A stretch of 64,000 nt of DNA from Arthrobacter sp. PsM3 (GCF_030433895.1 NZ_JARUXE010000009.1:1-64000), one strand, 5' to 3'. Counted from the stretch's first letter, positions 9,136 to 19,706 are shown. Notes: generated from the letters alone by a model not told the origin. Numbers and translations are program-made.

Positions 9136-9981
9136 TTAAGCCTGTCCTCCTTCTACTGACTGCGCCGTGCCTGCGGCACCGGCTTCAACCGCCGGAGCTT
9201 CGGCAGCAGCGGGTGCAGCCTCGGCCGGGCGGTCAGGGCGACGACGGCGGTCTCCACGGTCAGCGCCACTCGGGCGGCCCGGGCGGTCGCTGGCACCACG
9301 GCCGCGGGACGGAGCAGCAGCTGCCTGCTGAGCCAGTTCCTTGGCGGTGATGTCACCCTTGTAGATCCAGACCTTCACGCCGATGCGGCCGAAGGTGGTC
9401 TTGGCTTCGTAGAAGCCGTAGTCGATGTTCGCGCGGAGGGTGTGCAGGGGCACACGGCCTTCGCGGTAGAACTCCGAGCGGGACATTTCTGCGCCGCCCA
9501 GTCGACCCGAGCAAGCGATACGGATGCCCTTGGCACCTGCACGCTGCGCGGACTGCATGGCCTTCTTCATCGCGCGGCGGAAAGCCACGCGGGAAGTCAG
9601 CTGCTCAGCTACGCCCTGGGCAACAAGCTGTGCTTCCATCTCGGGGTTCTTGACCTCGAGGATGTTCAGCTGAACCTGCTTGCCGGTGAGCTTTTCGAGC
9701 TCGCCGCGGATGCGGTCTGCTTCTGCACCGCGGCGGCCGATAACGATGCCCGGACGTGCCGTGTGGATATCCACACGGACACGGTCGCGGGTGCGCTCGA
9801 TTTCAACCTTGGCGATGCCGGCGCGCTCCATGCCCGTGGACATGAGCTGGCGGATACGGATGTCTTCGCGAACGAAGTCCTTGTACCGCTGGCCGGGCTT
9901 GGTGCTGTCAGCAAACCAGTGCGATACGTGATCGGTGGTGATGCCGAGTCGGAACCCGTGCGGGTTAACTTTCTGTCCCAC
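9136..9981 (-). CDS. rpsC: 30S ribosomal protein S3 with extended C-terminus
   Basis: S3 lines the mRNA entry tunnel and has helicase-like function there. The N-terminal type II KH domain (about residues 39-107) and the C-terminal S3 domain (to about residue 212) are intact. Beyond that is about 65 residues rich in Arg, Gly, Pro and Ala. The gene abuts rplV upstream and rplP downstream. Confidence 0.96.
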   Translation of the reverse strand: MGQKVNPHGFRLGITTDHVSHWFADSTKPGQRYKDFVREDIRIRQLMSTGMERAGIAKVEIERTRDRVRVDIHTARPGIVIGRRGAEADRIRGELEKLTGKQVQLNILEVKNPEMEAQLVAQGVAEQLTSRVAFRRAMKKAMQSAQRAGAKGIRIACSGRLGGAEMSRSEFYREGRVPLHTLRANIDYGFYEAKTTFGRIGVKVWIYKGDITAKELAQQAAAAPSRGRGASDRPGRPSGADRGDRRRRPDRPAEAAPAAAEAPAVEAGAAGTAQSVEGGQA

Positions 9982-10347
9982 TTAGCGAGCCTCCTCTTTC
10001 TCCGGGGTAGCGACTACCACGGTGATGTGGCTCGTGCGCTTCTTGATCTGAAATGCACGACCCTGGGCTCGCGGCTGGAACCGCTTCATGGTCGGGCCTT
10101 CATCAACATACATTTCGCTGATGATGAGGTCACCCTCGTCAAACGCCACGCCGTCGCGGTCCGCGAGGACCCGGGCGTTGGAGATTGCCGACTGAACTAC
10201 CTTGAATACCGGCTCCGAAGCTGCCTGGGGGGCAAACTTCAGAATTGCCAGAGCCTCATTCGCTTGCTTACCACGAACAAGGTTGACGACGCGCCGGGCC
10301 TTCATAGGCGTTACGCGGATGTGACGCGCAATTGCCTTGGCTTCCAT
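9982..10347 (-). CDS. rplV: 50S ribosomal protein L22
   Basis: L22 has a beta-hairpin that reaches the exit tunnel, where macrolide-resistance changes occur. The 121-residue product has the L22 fold ([20 protein letters not shown]) and a normal hairpin segment. It sits between rpsS and rpsC. Confidence 0.97.
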   Translation of the reverse strand: MEAKAIARHIRVTPMKARRVVNLVRGKQANEALAILKFAPQAASEPVFKVVQSAISNARVLADRDGVAFDEGDLIISEMYVDEGPTMKRFQPRAQGRAFQIKKRTSHITVVVATPEKEEAR

Positions 10348-10385
10348 TGCTTTCCTTCTCTCGTCTTTGACGTAAGTGCAGGCGC

Positions 10386-10667
10386 CTAGCGGCGCTTGCC
10401 CTTACGGTCGTCCTTGACATGGCCGCGGAATGTCCGCGTGGGAGCGAATTCGCCGAGCTTGTGCCCGACCATCGACTCAGTGACAAACACGGGGATGTGC
10501 TTGCGTCCGTCGTGTACGGCGATCGTGTGGCCGAGCATGTCGGGGACGATCATCGAGCGGCGGGACCAGGTCTTGATGACGTTCTTGGTGCCCTTTTCGT
10601 TTTCCCTGGCTACCTTTACAAAGAGGTGCTGGTCAACGAAAGGACCTTTTTTCAGGCTGCGTGGCAT
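10386..10667 (-). CDS. rpsS: 30S ribosomal protein S19
   Basis: S19 is in the small-subunit head and contacts S13. The 93-residue product opens [15 protein letters not shown] and has the signature [16 protein letters not shown]. Size and position after rplB are standard. Confidence 0.97.
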   Translation of the reverse strand: MPRSLKKGPFVDQHLFVKVARENEKGTKNVIKTWSRRSMIVPDMLGHTIAVHDGRKHIPVFVTESMVGHKLGEFAPTRTFRGHVKDDRKGKRR

Positions 10668-10679
10668 GTGTCCAGGCTC

Positions 10680-11519
10680 CTATCGCTTGTTCTTGCCAGT
10701 ACGACGGCGACGAACAATAAGCTTGTCGCTCTCTTTGTTGGGACGGCGGGTGCGGCCTTCGCGCTTACCGTTCGGGTTGACGGGGTGACGTCCACCGGAC
10801 GTCTTACCCTCGCCACCACCGTGGGGGTGGTCAACCGGGTTCATGGCGACACCACGGACGGTCGGGCGAACGCCCTTCCACCGCATACGGCCGGCCTTAC
10901 CCCAGTTGATGTTCGACTGCTCGGCGTTGCCGACCTCGCCGACGGTTGCGCGGCAGCGCACGTCAACGTTGCGGATTTCACCGGAAGGCAGACGCAGCTG
11001 GGCGAAACGGCCTTCCTTAGCAACGAGCTGGATCGATGCGCCGGCGGAGCGGCCCATCTTGGCGCCGCCACCCGGACGCAGTTCGACTGCGTGGATAACG
11101 GTACCGACCGGGATGTTGCGCAGCGGAAGGTTGTTGCCGGGCTTGATGTCAGCCTCGGCACCTGCCTCTACCGTGTCACCCTGGGCCAGCTTGTTCGGGG
11201 CAATGATGTACCGCTTGGTGCCATCAATGTAGTGCAGGAGTGCGATGCGAGCCGTGCGGTTCGGATCGTACTCGATTTCGGCAACGCGGGCGTTGACGCC
11301 GTCTTTGTCGTGGCGACGGAAGTCGATCAGACGGTACTGGCGCTTGTGGCCACCACCCTTGTGACGGGTCGTGATCTTGCCGGTGTTGTTACGTCCACCC
11401 TTTTTCGGGAGGGGACGAACCAACGACTTTTCCGGCGTCGACCGCGTGATTTCAGTGAAGTCCGCTACGCTCGAGCCGCGACGGCCCGGGGTAGTCGGCT
11501 TATATTTACGGATTCCCAT
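10680..11519 (-). CDS. rplB: 50S ribosomal protein L2
   Basis: L2 is needed for subunit association and peptidyl transfer. The 279-residue product has the conserved [18 protein letters not shown] segment that contains the peptidyl-transferase-proximal histidine. It follows rplW by 29 bases. Confidence 0.97.
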   Translation of the reverse strand: MGIRKYKPTTPGRRGSSVADFTEITRSTPEKSLVRPLPKKGGRNNTGKITTRHKGGGHKRQYRLIDFRRHDKDGVNARVAEIEYDPNRTARIALLHYIDGTKRYIIAPNKLAQGDTVEAGAEADIKPGNNLPLRNIPVGTVIHAVELRPGGGAKMGRSAGASIQLVAKEGRFAQLRLPSGEIRNVDVRCRATVGEVGNAEQSNINWGKAGRMRWKGVRPTVRGVAMNPVDHPHGGGEGKTSGGRHPVNPNGKREGRTRRPNKESDKLIVRRRRTGKNKR

Positions 11520-11548
11520 AATTTATTTCCTCGTTAAAGTGGTCTCCG

Positions 11549-11854
11549 CTACGAGAGCGGACCGCCGAAGATGTCGATAGTGCCTTCTTTGAGGCTCACA
11601 ATTGCACGCTTGGTGTTCTTGCGGGTACCCCATCCGAATTTGGTGCGCTTGCGCTTACCGGCACGGTTGATGGTGTTGATCGAGTCGACCTTGACGGAGA
11701 AGATTTTCTCCACGGCCAGCTTGATCTCGGTCTTGTTCGAGCGGGGGTCCACCAGGAAGGTGTACTTGCCCTCATCGATCAGGCCGTAGCTCTTTTCCGA
11801 GACGACGGGTGCAAGCACGACGTCGCGCGGGTCCTTGAGGGTGGCTGCACTCAC
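11549..11854 (-). CDS. rplW: 50S ribosomal protein L23
   Basis: L23 is at the exit of the peptide tunnel and docks trigger factor, SRP and the translocon. The 101-residue chain has the L23 fold with [18 protein letters not shown]. It overlaps the end of rplD by 4 bases. Confidence 0.97.
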   Translation of the reverse strand: MSAATLKDPRDVVLAPVVSEKSYGLIDEGKYTFLVDPRSNKTEIKLAVEKIFSVKVDSINTINRAGKRKRTKFGWGTRKNTKRAIVSLKEGTIDIFGGPLS

Positions 11855-12474
11855 TTGGCATCCTCCTGGTTCTTTGCCACTGCCCGGTCAGCAACGAATG
11901 CTTCGTAGGCAGCCTTGGTGAAGACAACGTCATCGGAGACGAGAACGTCGTAGGTGTTCAGCTGGTCTGCGTACAGAACGTGAACATCAGTGAGGTTGCG
12001 CACGGAGAGTGCAGCAACATCGTTGGCGCGCTCGATGACGACGAGCAGGTTCTTGCGCTCGGAGACACCTCGCAGAGTTGCCAGTGCCGCGCTGGAGGAC
12101 GGCTTGGTGCCGGCTACCAGTTCAGCAACAACGTGGATGCGGCCGTTACGGGCGCGGTCAGAGAGAGCGCCGCGCAGTGCAGCAGCAATCATCTTCTTGG
12201 GGGTGCGCTGGCTGTAGTCACGCGGCGTGGGGCCGTGGACAACGCCACCACCGGTCATGTGAGGAGCACGGATTGAACCCTGACGGGCGCGGCCGGTGCC
12301 CTTCTGCTTGAACGGCTTGCGACCTGCACCGGAAACTTCGGCGCGGGTCTTGGTCTTGTGGGTACCCTGGCGAGCAGCAGCGAGCTGGGCAACGACGACC
12401 TGGTGCAGCAGCGGCACGTTGGTCTGTACGTCGAAGATCTCTGCAGGCAGGTCAACCTTGACAGTGCTAGTCAT
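11851..12474 (-). CDS. rplD: 50S ribosomal protein L4
   Basis: L4 has a tunnel-reaching loop and, in E. coli, controls the S10 operon. The 207-residue product has the loop sequence [20 protein letters not shown]. It lies four bases after rplC. Confidence 0.97.
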   Translation of the reverse strand: MTSTVKVDLPAEIFDVQTNVPLLHQVVVAQLAAARQGTHKTKTRAEVSGAGRKPFKQKGTGRARQGSIRAPHMTGGGVVHGPTPRDYSQRTPKKMIAAALRGALSDRARNGRIHVVAELVAGTKPSSSAALATLRGVSERKNLLVVIERANDVAALSVRNLTDVHVLYADQLNTYDVLVSDDVVFTKAAYEAFVADRAVAKNQEDAK

Positions 12475-12478
12475 TGAA

Positions 12479-13129
12479 CTAGGCTCCCTTCACGGCGGTG
12501 CGTACGAGGACGACCTGGCCGCGGGCGCCGGGGACGGCGCCCTTGATCAGGAGCAGCGACTTCTCGACGTCAACCGCGTGGACCGTGAGGTTCAGCGTGG
12601 TGTGACGAACGGCGCCCATGCGGCCGGCCATTTTCATGCCCTTGAAGACGCGGCTCGGGGTGGATGCGCCACCGATGGAACCGGGCTTACGGTGGTTCTT
12701 GTGGGCACCGTGGGAAGCTCCAACGCCGTGGAAGCCGTGACGCTTCATAACACCGGCGAAGCCCTTACCCTTGGTGGTGCCAACGACGTCGATCTTCTGG
12801 CCGGCTTCGAAGAGCTCTACAGAGAGCTCCTGGCCCAGCTCGTAAGATGCAGCATCTGCAGTGCGCAGTTCTACGACGTGGCGGCGAGGCGTGACGCCTG
12901 CCTTTTCAAAGTGACCAGCCAGCGGCTTGGTGACCTTGCGGGGATCGATCTGGCCGTAGCCGATCTGAACGGCGACATAGCCATCAGTGTCTGCGTTGCG
13001 CAGCTGCGTGATGACGTTCGAGTCAGCCTGGACCACAGTGACGGGGATGAGCTTGTTGTTCTCGTCCCAGACCTGGGTCATGCCGAGCTTCGTGCCCAGC
13101 AGGCCCTTTACGTTACGGGTTGCGGTCAT
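12479..13129 (-). CDS. rplC: 50S ribosomal protein L3
   Basis: L3 reaches the peptidyl-transferase centre. The 216-residue product has the L3 signature segments [17 protein letters not shown] and KMAGRMG. It is second in the S10 operon, 17 bases after rpsJ. Confidence 0.97.
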   Translation of the reverse strand: MTATRNVKGLLGTKLGMTQVWDENNKLIPVTVVQADSNVITQLRNADTDGYVAVQIGYGQIDPRKVTKPLAGHFEKAGVTPRRHVVELRTADAASYELGQELSVELFEAGQKIDVVGTTKGKGFAGVMKRHGFHGVGASHGAHKNHRKPGSIGGASTPSRVFKGMKMAGRMGAVRHTTLNLTVHAVDVEKSLLLIKGAVPGARGQVVLVRTAVKGA

Positions 13130-13146
13130 AGTTTCTCAGCACCTCC

Positions 13147-13455
13147 CTAAAGCTTGATTTCGATGTTCACGTCGGCCGGCAGGTCGAGACGCATAAGCGA
13201 ATCAACAGCCTTCGGCGTGGGGTCGATGATGTCGATCAGACGCTTGTGAGTACGCATTTCGAAGTGCTCACGGCTGTCCTTGTACTTGTGCGGAGAGCGG
13301 ATGACGCAGTAGATGTTCTTCTCCGTCGGCAGCGGCACAGGGCCTACTACCGTGGCGCCTGCGCGCGTGACCGTCTCAACGATCTTCCGTGCTGAAGAGT
13401 CAATGACCTCGTGGTCGTATGACTTCAGCCGGATGCGGATTTTTTGTCCCGCCAT
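13147..13455 (-). CDS. rpsJ: 30S ribosomal protein S10 (NusE)
   Basis: S10 works both in the ribosome head and, as NusE, in transcription antitermination with NusB. The 102-residue product starts [19 protein letters not shown] at 13455; an upstream in-frame start at 13521 would add 22 residues not found in the family. It is the first gene of the S10 operon. Confidence 0.97.
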   Translation of the reverse strand: MAGQKIRIRLKSYDHEVIDSSARKIVETVTRAGATVVGPVPLPTEKNIYCVIRSPHKYKDSREHFEMRTHKRLIDIIDPTPKAVDSLMRLDLPADVNIEIKL

Positions 13456-13857
13456 GTCGCCTGACTCTCTTTCGTTGGTGCTGCTCCAGTGAGGGCTGCT
13501 CTGTTTACTTGCATGTTGCATGTGGCTGCCGAAGCAATTGAAGTCGTAACTACCACCCGCCGCACAAGCTGAATCCGGATAAATCCGGGTTCCTCAACCT
13601 GCCGGCGTAACCGACCCCCGCGGTCGGGCGTGTCGCGCTTTTCACGCGTACCCGCCCGCAGTTCCATGGGGAGTGAGTTATGTTTGGTCTCCTACCTGGA
13701 CCCTGACACCCGGCATTATCCGGATCGGGACGCGAAGGAGCGCTTGAACAACTCATCTAGTATGCCGGAATTAACGGGCAGAAGCGAATCAGGGGCAACG
13801 TGGAGGCGTGCCCGGCGGGTCATTGCCTTCAGCGGGCCGCGTGGGGATGATAGGGAC
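13456..13857. other. Divergent intergenic region, S10 operon promoter region
   Basis: This 402-base interval separates rpsJ (minus) from the beta-glucosidase (plus), so it must hold both promoters. I find no clear consensus: minus-strand CATACT near 13762-13767 is a possible -10 for the S10 operon, giving a leader of about 300 bases. A short palindrome CCGGATAAATCCGG lies at about 13575. No gene is supported here. Confidence 0.5.
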
Positions 13858-15285
13858 ATGACTGTGCAGGACTCTGTAGCAGTTCAGGCCCTCGCCGCGC
13901 GCCTGAGCCCCGATTTCCAGCTGGGCGTTGCCTCTGCCGCCTTCCAGATCGAGGGCTCCCTTGCCGCCGGCGGCCGTGGCCCCTCCGGCTGGGACGCCTT
14001 CGCCGAAAAACCCGGCAGCATCCGGGACGGCCACTCCCCCGCTATCGCCTGCGACCACTACAACCGCACCCCCGAAGACATCGAGCTGATGCGCACGCTC
14101 GGCATCGACTCGTACCGTTTCTCCCTTTCCTGGCCGCGGATCCAGCCCGAGGGAACCGGGCCGTTCAACAGTGAAGGGCTCGATTTTTACGACCGGCTGA
14201 TCGACCAGCTGCTCGAGGCCGGCATCTCCCCGATGGCCACCCTGTATCACTGGGACACCCCCTTGCCGCTGGAACACCGAGGCGGCTGGCTGAACCGGTC
14301 CACCGCGGAACGCTTCGCCGAATACAGCGCGGCGGCCGGCCGGCGGTTCGGCGACCGTGTGGCCCAGTGGGTGACGCTGAACGAACCGGTGTCAGTGACG
14401 CTCAACGGTTACGCCCTGGGCGTCCACGCCCCGGGCCGCGACCTGCTCTTCGATGCCCTGCCCGCGGTGCACCACCAGCTCCTCGGCCACGGCCTCGCCG
14501 TGCAGGCGCTGCGCGCGGAGGGGGTCACCGGCGCCGTGGGAGTCACCAACCTGCATTCCCCGGTCCGGCCCGCGTCCCGCTCGGTGACGGACCGGTTCCT
14601 GGCCAACATCTTCGACCTCGTGCTGAACCGCGTCTATGCGGACCCCATCCTCCTGGGCCGGTACCCGAAGGTGCCGCTGGTCGCGAAGCCCTGGTTCCGT
14701 TCGCTGGGGAAGAGCTCCGACGCCGACCTGCGGACCATCCACCAGCCCCTGGACTTCTACGGGCTGAACTACTACTACCCCGTGAAGGTCGCGACGGGCG
14801 CCGGACCGGGCGAAAGCCCTGTGGGCACCACGGACGCGATGCTGAAGATGCCGTTCCACATGGCGGCGTTCCCGGAGTATGCCACCACGGGTTTCGGCTG
14901 GCCGGTGGCACCGGACCACCTGGGGCCGCTGCTGCGCGAGCTGAAGGACCGGTATGCCGGTGCGCTCCCGCCGCTGTACATCACCGAAAGCGGGGCCAGC
15001 TTCCCCGAACCCGACCATGTGTCCGGGCCCATCGCGGATACGGAACGGATCAGCTACATCGCCTCCCACCTCGGCCACGCCCTGGCCGCCACGGCGCCCG
15101 GCGGCATCGCCGAGGACGTCGAGCTGCTGGGCTACTACGTCTGGACGCTGATGGACAACTTCGAGTGGGCGGCCGGCTACTCGCAACGCTTCGGCCTGGT
15201 CCATGTGGACTTCGACACCCAGGAACGCACGCCCAAGGATTCCTACTACTGGTACCAGGCACTCAGTCGGGCCCGCAAAGGCTGA
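13858..15285 (+). CDS. Family 1 glycoside hydrolase, beta-glucosidase
   Basis: It probably cleaves terminal beta-linked glucose or galactose from short oligosaccharides. The 475-residue chain is a GH1 TIM barrel with the acid/base E176 in TLNEP and the nucleophile E377 in ITESG (usually ITENG). No signal peptide is visible, so it is likely cytoplasmic. The start MTVQDSV at 13858 is chosen because homology begins near residue 17; the open frame runs on upstream to 13630 through composition-biased sequence. It stands alone beside rpsJ with no sugar transporter or regulator next to it, so its substrate is unclear. Confidence 0.9.
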   Translation: MTVQDSVAVQALAARLSPDFQLGVASAAFQIEGSLAAGGRGPSGWDAFAEKPGSIRDGHSPAIACDHYNRTPEDIELMRTLGIDSYRFSLSWPRIQPEGTGPFNSEGLDFYDRLIDQLLEAGISPMATLYHWDTPLPLEHRGGWLNRSTAERFAEYSAAAGRRFGDRVAQWVTLNEPVSVTLNGYALGVHAPGRDLLFDALPAVHHQLLGHGLAVQALRAEGVTGAVGVTNLHSPVRPASRSVTDRFLANIFDLVLNRVYADPILLGRYPKVPLVAKPWFRSLGKSSDADLRTIHQPLDFYGLNYYYPVKVATGAGPGESPVGTTDAMLKMPFHMAAFPEYATTGFGWPVAPDHLGPLLRELKDRYAGALPPLYITESGASFPEPDHVSGPIADTERISYIASHLGHALAATAPGGIAEDVELLGYYVWTLMDNFEWAAGYSQRFGLVHVDFDTQERTPKDSYYWYQALSRARKG

Positions 15286-15300
15286 CCGGACAGGGCGTTG

Positions 15301-15322
15301 CCGGACTGACCCGTCAGTCCGG
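15301..15322. terminator. Hairpin between convergent genes
   Basis: CCGGACTGA (15301-15309) pairs with TCAGTCCGG (15314-15322) around a CCCG loop. It is 16 bases past the beta-glucosidase stop and 54 before the end of the convergent microprotein gene. No T run follows; further copies of CAGTCCGGAC lie just after. Confidence 0.5.
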
Positions 15323-15375
15323 ACGAACGGGGCAGTCCGGACCGTGGTGCTCCGGCCGGCTGCCCGTCCTTGCGC

Positions 15376-15501
15376 CTATTTCTCCCGGTTTGCCCGGCTG
15401 ATGCGCTTGGCCCGCTCAATCTCGTGGCGGAAGTGCTTCTTGGCCCAAAAGACACCGGCGACGACGGCAACGGCCACCAACAGGAAAATAAACCAGCCCA
15501 T
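15376..15501 (-). CDS. 41-residue single-pass membrane microprotein
   Basis: A short open frame reads MGWFIFLLVAVAVVAGVFW followed by a basic helix (AKKHFRHEIERAKRISR) and ends REK. It has an AAGGGAG ribosome binding site seven bases before the ATG. Residues 3-19 form one membrane segment with a positively charged cytoplasmic tail. It starts 47 bases after the stop of the 1357-residue membrane protein on the same strand and may be co-transcribed. The family is not known to me. Good start context and protein-like composition support it. Confidence 0.65.
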   Translation of the reverse strand: MGWFIFLLVAVAVVAGVFWAKKHFRHEIERAKRISRANREK

Positions 15502-15548
15502 TGTGAGCTCCCTTCGTTGGGAGCAACGATATCAGCGCCCGGCCCCCG

Positions 15549-18500
15549 TCAACCATGGTCCGCCGGCTCGCGGTGCGCCGCCGGCTCGGGCGCGGCGGGC
15601 TTGCTGCGGTTCAGCCGCCAGACCGCGATTGCGATCAGGGCCAGGGCAATGAGGGCCAGCAAGACGAAGGTGTACTGGCGCATCGCCCACAGGATGCACA
15701 GCGCCACCCCCGCGGCGCCCCACCAGACAAACAACCGTTCCCCCACGGCCAGCCCGGCCATGAGCAGCACGGCCATCAGCGCCAGGACCCAGAGCTGCTG
15801 CCCCGGATCACCGCCGAGGATGATTCCCAGCCCGGACAGCGTCAGGAGTCCCGCGCCGCCGGACCACAGCACCCGGACTGCTGCCCGGTTTCCGGACAGC
15901 TGGCGAAGTGCGCCCAGCACGGCCGCGAGAACCACGTACCACTGGAGGGTCCAGAACCAGTCGGGCCAGCCGGACCCCGCGCCGAGTCCGGTGAACAGCA
16001 CCGTGTGCTGCACGGCCGCCGTCGTGGCAAAGGCTCCCAGTTCCGCGGCCACCCGGCGGGCAGGAGCCGGCGCTTCGGCGCAGCAGGCCGCGGCGGTGGC
16101 CGCCACAAGCACGGCACCGGCCCAGGACGTCGCGTCCCCCCGCAGCCCGGCGGCCGCGGCGAGGCCCAGACCCAGGACCCCGGCGGCCGCGAGCGAGAAG
16201 CGCCGGACCGGATCGGCGCCCAAGGGGCCGCGGCGCAGCCACCGGATGGCGTACATTGCCGCAGCGGCCGGGGCGCAGCCGGCCAGCCACGGCAGGTAGC
16301 TGCCCCACTCGCCCGGAACGGCGTCCAGCAACTCTGCGGCTGCCAGCGTGGCACCGGCCAGCGCCGCCGCCGCCGCGGGCACATACACCGCCGGCCACCG
16401 CTCCAGGTGCGACGCCGCAAAGAGGACCACCGCGAGCACCAGCACCGATGCCCCGGTCAGCCAGTCAGCGGCCGCAGGCGCCAGCAGCAGGGCCGACCCG
16501 GCAAAGGCACCGGAGCCGGCCAGCCAGAGCCAGCGTTCGACGTCGGCCCGCGCGTTCCGACGGAAGAGCAGGCCTGCGCCGGTGGCGGCCAGCGCCAGCA
16601 CGAGCAGCACCGCCACGACCCCGTCGGAGCTCAGCAACGGCCGGACAAGGAAAGCGCCGGCAGCCCCAGCGCCGTCGAACTGTGCCAGCGGCCCCAGCGC
16701 CACAGTGCCAAGCACGGCGGCATAGACCGTCAGGTAGGCCGCCCCGCGGGCCGCGAACACCCGGCTGGCGGCTGCGGCGGAAACCAGCAGCAGGCCCACG
16801 TGCAGCAGGACGACCCAGCGGCCGCCGTCGTCCGGCGCTGCCGCAAGGTAGCCGAGCGGCAGCGCCGTCTGGGCGGCGAGCGTGATCCACGCCGCCGCCT
16901 GCTGGAACGGGACTTCCAGCAGCCGGTGCCGCATGAGCCAGCGGATCACGTGCTGGGCCGCGAGGACCAGCCCGAAGGTCACCGACACGGCGGTCACCGA
17001 GACCGTCGCGTCATAGCTGAGCACGAGCGCCAGTGCCAGGGTCAGCACCCGGGCCGCAGCGAAGTAGCTGCCTTTGGCCGTGCGCGACGTGGCGGCCACC
17101 ACCATCGCGGCACTGAAGGCCGCAAAGATGCCCAGGACCAGCTCGACGTCGAGCGCCGTACCCCCACGGGCCAGCAGCAGCACCGCCAGCGCCGCGGGGG
17201 CAAGCACCGCCGCCCCTGGACGGGCGCGCAGCACGAACCCCGCCGCCGCCGCGCTGAGGGACATCACGAGGACGGCGGCGGTCAGCTGCCAGCCCGCGGC
17301 TGCCTGGTCCTGGAGGCCGGAGGACCTGAGCAGGGACAGTCCGGCAGCCTGTAGTCCGAGCACGACGGCGGCGTCGGTGAGCACGCCGCGGGGAGCCCGT
17401 CCCCGGGCCTCGGCCAGCAGGGGGAATGCCAGCTGCAGCCCCAACGCCAGTAATGCAAGCGATGCTCCCGCGAGTTCCCCGCCGCCGATCAGCAGCGGGC
17501 CGGCGTCCTGCCGGAGCTGCTGGTAGCCCGTCAGGACCAGAACGATGCCGGTCCCGCGGGCCAGCCACCAGTAGCTCCACCGCTGTTGAATCCCGACGCG
17601 TCGCAGGGCAGTTGCCGCCAGATAAAGCACGGTCAGGACCAGGCTGATGTTGCCGGCCCGGAGCGAGACGCCGGCAAACGCCAGGCCGCACAGCGCCGCC
17701 GCCATGCCCACGGGCAGCAGCTCAGGGATCCCGGCACGCCACGGGGATCCTGCTGCCGCTTGTGCGGTGAGGGCCCGGCCGATACCCAGGCAGACGAGGA
17801 GCTGGAACACGATGGCCGTGCCGGTGAACGCTCTCCCCTGCGTATCGTCGACGAAGGCCAAGGCGGCGAGGGCGGGAAGCGCCGCGAGGGTGAAGGCGGC
17901 CAGGGTCTGGTTGGGGGCCAGCGAGGGCACCCCCGCCCGGACGAGGACTGCGGTCGCGAGCTGCTGCGCCACGAGGGCCAGCAGGAAAGCGGACACCACC
18001 GGAAGCGAGTCGGGGAGTTCACCGGTCACCGCCGCGGTGGCCGCGGGAACGGCCAGCGCCGCTGCGGTGCGGGCGGCGAGAACGAAGTGCAGCCGCAAGG
18101 GCTCCGCCGGGTGCCGCGAGCGGCCGGCCCAGAACAGCGCTGCCAGCAGCAGGAAGCCCGCCGGGGTCCAGCCGCCGGCAGGGTCGCCGATGGCCGCGGA
18201 CAGCGCGAGGGCAGCCAGCGGCGCCCATTCCGCCAGCCCGCCCAGGCCCACCGCGAGGGCCATGGCGGTGAGCAAGGCCAGCAGCAGCGGCGCCCATACC
18301 GGCACGTCGGCATTTGGGCCGACTGGAACATCGAGCAGGGTCACCGCACGCCAGGACAGGGTCAGGAACAGTTGCAGCCCGAAGGTGCCGAGGGCGTCCG
18401 CCCGCCTGCGGCCGTCCGACCCCAGTAGCGCAGCAGGAACGACGTCCCGCCCCGAGGCCAGCAGCACGGCCTGGAGGGCCGCCAGCACGAGGGCTGTCAG

Positions 18501-19622
18501 CAGCATCCACGGCAGGCTGTCACTCGCCGCCCAGACCGCGGCCGCCGGCGCCACGGTGAGGCTGAACCGCGCCCCGTAGTACTGGGCGACCCGGAATCGG
18601 CTCTGCGGAACCACCGCCATCAAGGCGAAGTAGCCGCCACACAGGAACATGATGAGCGCGTACTCGCCCCTGCCGAGCAGCAGCGGGATGAAGGTTACCG
18701 CGACCGCGACGGCGGGAACCACAAACGGGTGCAGGTCCATGAGCGGCTTGAGGAAGACCGGGGGCATCCACCGGGGCCGGGTCAGGGCCAGCAGCGTCAG
18801 GATGACCGCCATGGCGATCAGCGCCGCGAAGTACCAGACGAGGGCTCCGCCCAGGACCGAAATCCCGGACCACGCCGTCGACACCGCGAAGGTCAGGGAC
18901 AGATAGGCGAGGACCTTGCTGTCCATCCGGACGGCGGCGGCAACATAGGCGACGGTGCCGATGGATGAGGTGACCAGCCAGGCGGCGGGGCCGTCGGGCA
19001 GGGTGAAGTTGTACAGGGCCAGGCCGGCCACCGGTATCAGGGCCAGCCCGGTACCGGTGAATGCGACCGCGGCAGGCCGGAGCCGCGGGGCCTTCTCGTG
19101 CAGGATCAGCCCACCGGCATAGAACAGCGCAGTGATGGCGACGACGCCGGCGAAGCGGAGGACTTCCGGCAGGGCCGTGCCGACGAACAGGGCGCCGGCA
19201 GCCACCAGCAGGAGGCTGGCGACGTAGAGCGTGATGTTGATGTTCTGGCGGTCCCGCTTCTCCTTGCGGGCGGCCCGCTCCGCGGCGGATTCCTGCGGAA
19301 CAGCCGGACGCGGGGGCGGCGGCGGAGCGGGCGGCTGGAACGGCAGGGGTCGATACAGTTCCTGCCGGACCGGCTGGAACTGCTGGGTTGGGGCTGGCGG
19401 CACTGTCAGTGCGGAAGACGGGATAGCCGACGCTGCCTGCCCGTGCGCGGACTCCGCATCCCTCCAGCCCTGGAGATGCCCGGCACGGAAACCCGCCGCG
19501 AAGGTCCCCCCGCTCTCCGCCTCGCTGCGCCGGCGCTGCCGCCCCCTCCCCCAGCGGACACCCACCAGGAGGGCGCCCGCCATCAGAAGCAGGACAAACA
19601 GGGGCGGGACAGCGGTCGACAT
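15549..19622 (-). CDS. Very large polytopic membrane protein, function unknown
   Basis: The 1357-residue product starts with one membrane segment (residues 7-22), then a cytoplasmic linker of about 110 residues with a Pro-rich run near residues 94-108 and a basic/acidic RAARKEKRDRQ stretch. The rest, from about residue 130, is an almost unbroken series of several dozen Ala/Leu/Val-rich membrane segments with short loops. It resembles actinobacterial proteins annotated only as SCO7613-type membrane proteins; I infer this from composition and the RQNINITLYVASLLLVAAGA segment and cannot prove it. No catalytic motif is visible. A GAAGGGC ribosome binding site precedes the ATG. Confidence 0.8.
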   Translation of the reverse strand: MSTAVPPLFVLLLMAGALLVGVRWGRGRQRRRSEAESGGTFAAGFRAGHLQGWRDAESAHGQAASAIPSSALTVPPAPTQQFQPVRQELYRPLPFQPPAPPPPPRPAVPQESAAERAARKEKRDRQNINITLYVASLLLVAAGALFVGTALPEVLRFAGVVAITALFYAGGLILHEKAPRLRPAAVAFTGTGLALIPVAGLALYNFTLPDGPAAWLVTSSIGTVAYVAAAVRMDSKVLAYLSLTFAVSTAWSGISVLGGALVWYFAALIAMAVILTLLALTRPRWMPPVFLKPLMDLHPFVVPAVAVAVTFIPLLLGRGEYALIMFLCGGYFALMAVVPQSRFRVAQYYGARFSLTVAPAAAVWAASDSLPWMLLTALVLAALQAVLLASGRDVVPAALLGSDGRRRADALGTFGLQLFLTLSWRAVTLLDVPVGPNADVPVWAPLLLALLTAMALAVGLGGLAEWAPLAALALSAAIGDPAGGWTPAGFLLLAALFWAGRSRHPAEPLRLHFVLAARTAAALAVPAATAAVTGELPDSLPVVSAFLLALVAQQLATAVLVRAGVPSLAPNQTLAAFTLAALPALAALAFVDDTQGRAFTGTAIVFQLLVCLGIGRALTAQAAAGSPWRAGIPELLPVGMAAALCGLAFAGVSLRAGNISLVLTVLYLAATALRRVGIQQRWSYWWLARGTGIVLVLTGYQQLRQDAGPLLIGGGELAGASLALLALGLQLAFPLLAEARGRAPRGVLTDAAVVLGLQAAGLSLLRSSGLQDQAAAGWQLTAAVLVMSLSAAAAGFVLRARPGAAVLAPAALAVLLLARGGTALDVELVLGIFAAFSAAMVVAATSRTAKGSYFAAARVLTLALALVLSYDATVSVTAVSVTFGLVLAAQHVIRWLMRHRLLEVPFQQAAAWITLAAQTALPLGYLAAAPDDGGRWVVLLHVGLLLVSAAAASRVFAARGAAYLTVYAAVLGTVALGPLAQFDGAGAAGAFLVRPLLSSDGVVAVLLVLALAATGAGLLFRRNARADVERWLWLAGSGAFAGSALLLAPAAADWLTGASVLVLAVVLFAASHLERWPAVYVPAAAAALAGATLAAAELLDAVPGEWGSYLPWLAGCAPAAAAMYAIRWLRRGPLGADPVRRFSLAAAGVLGLGLAAAAGLRGDATSWAGAVLVAATAAACCAEAPAPARRVAAELGAFATTAAVQHTVLFTGLGAGSGWPDWFWTLQWYVVLAAVLGALRQLSGNRAAVRVLWSGGAGLLTLSGLGIILGGDPGQQLWVLALMAVLLMAGLAVGERLFVWWGAAGVALCILWAMRQYTFVLLALIALALIAIAVWRLNRSKPAAPEPAAHREPADHG

Positions 19623-19706
19623 AGATGCCCTTCGTGATTCTGGCTGTCCGGATCCACCCAGCCCATTAAATCCAATGACTAGATGAAATATATCACCGGC
19701 GGGCAG

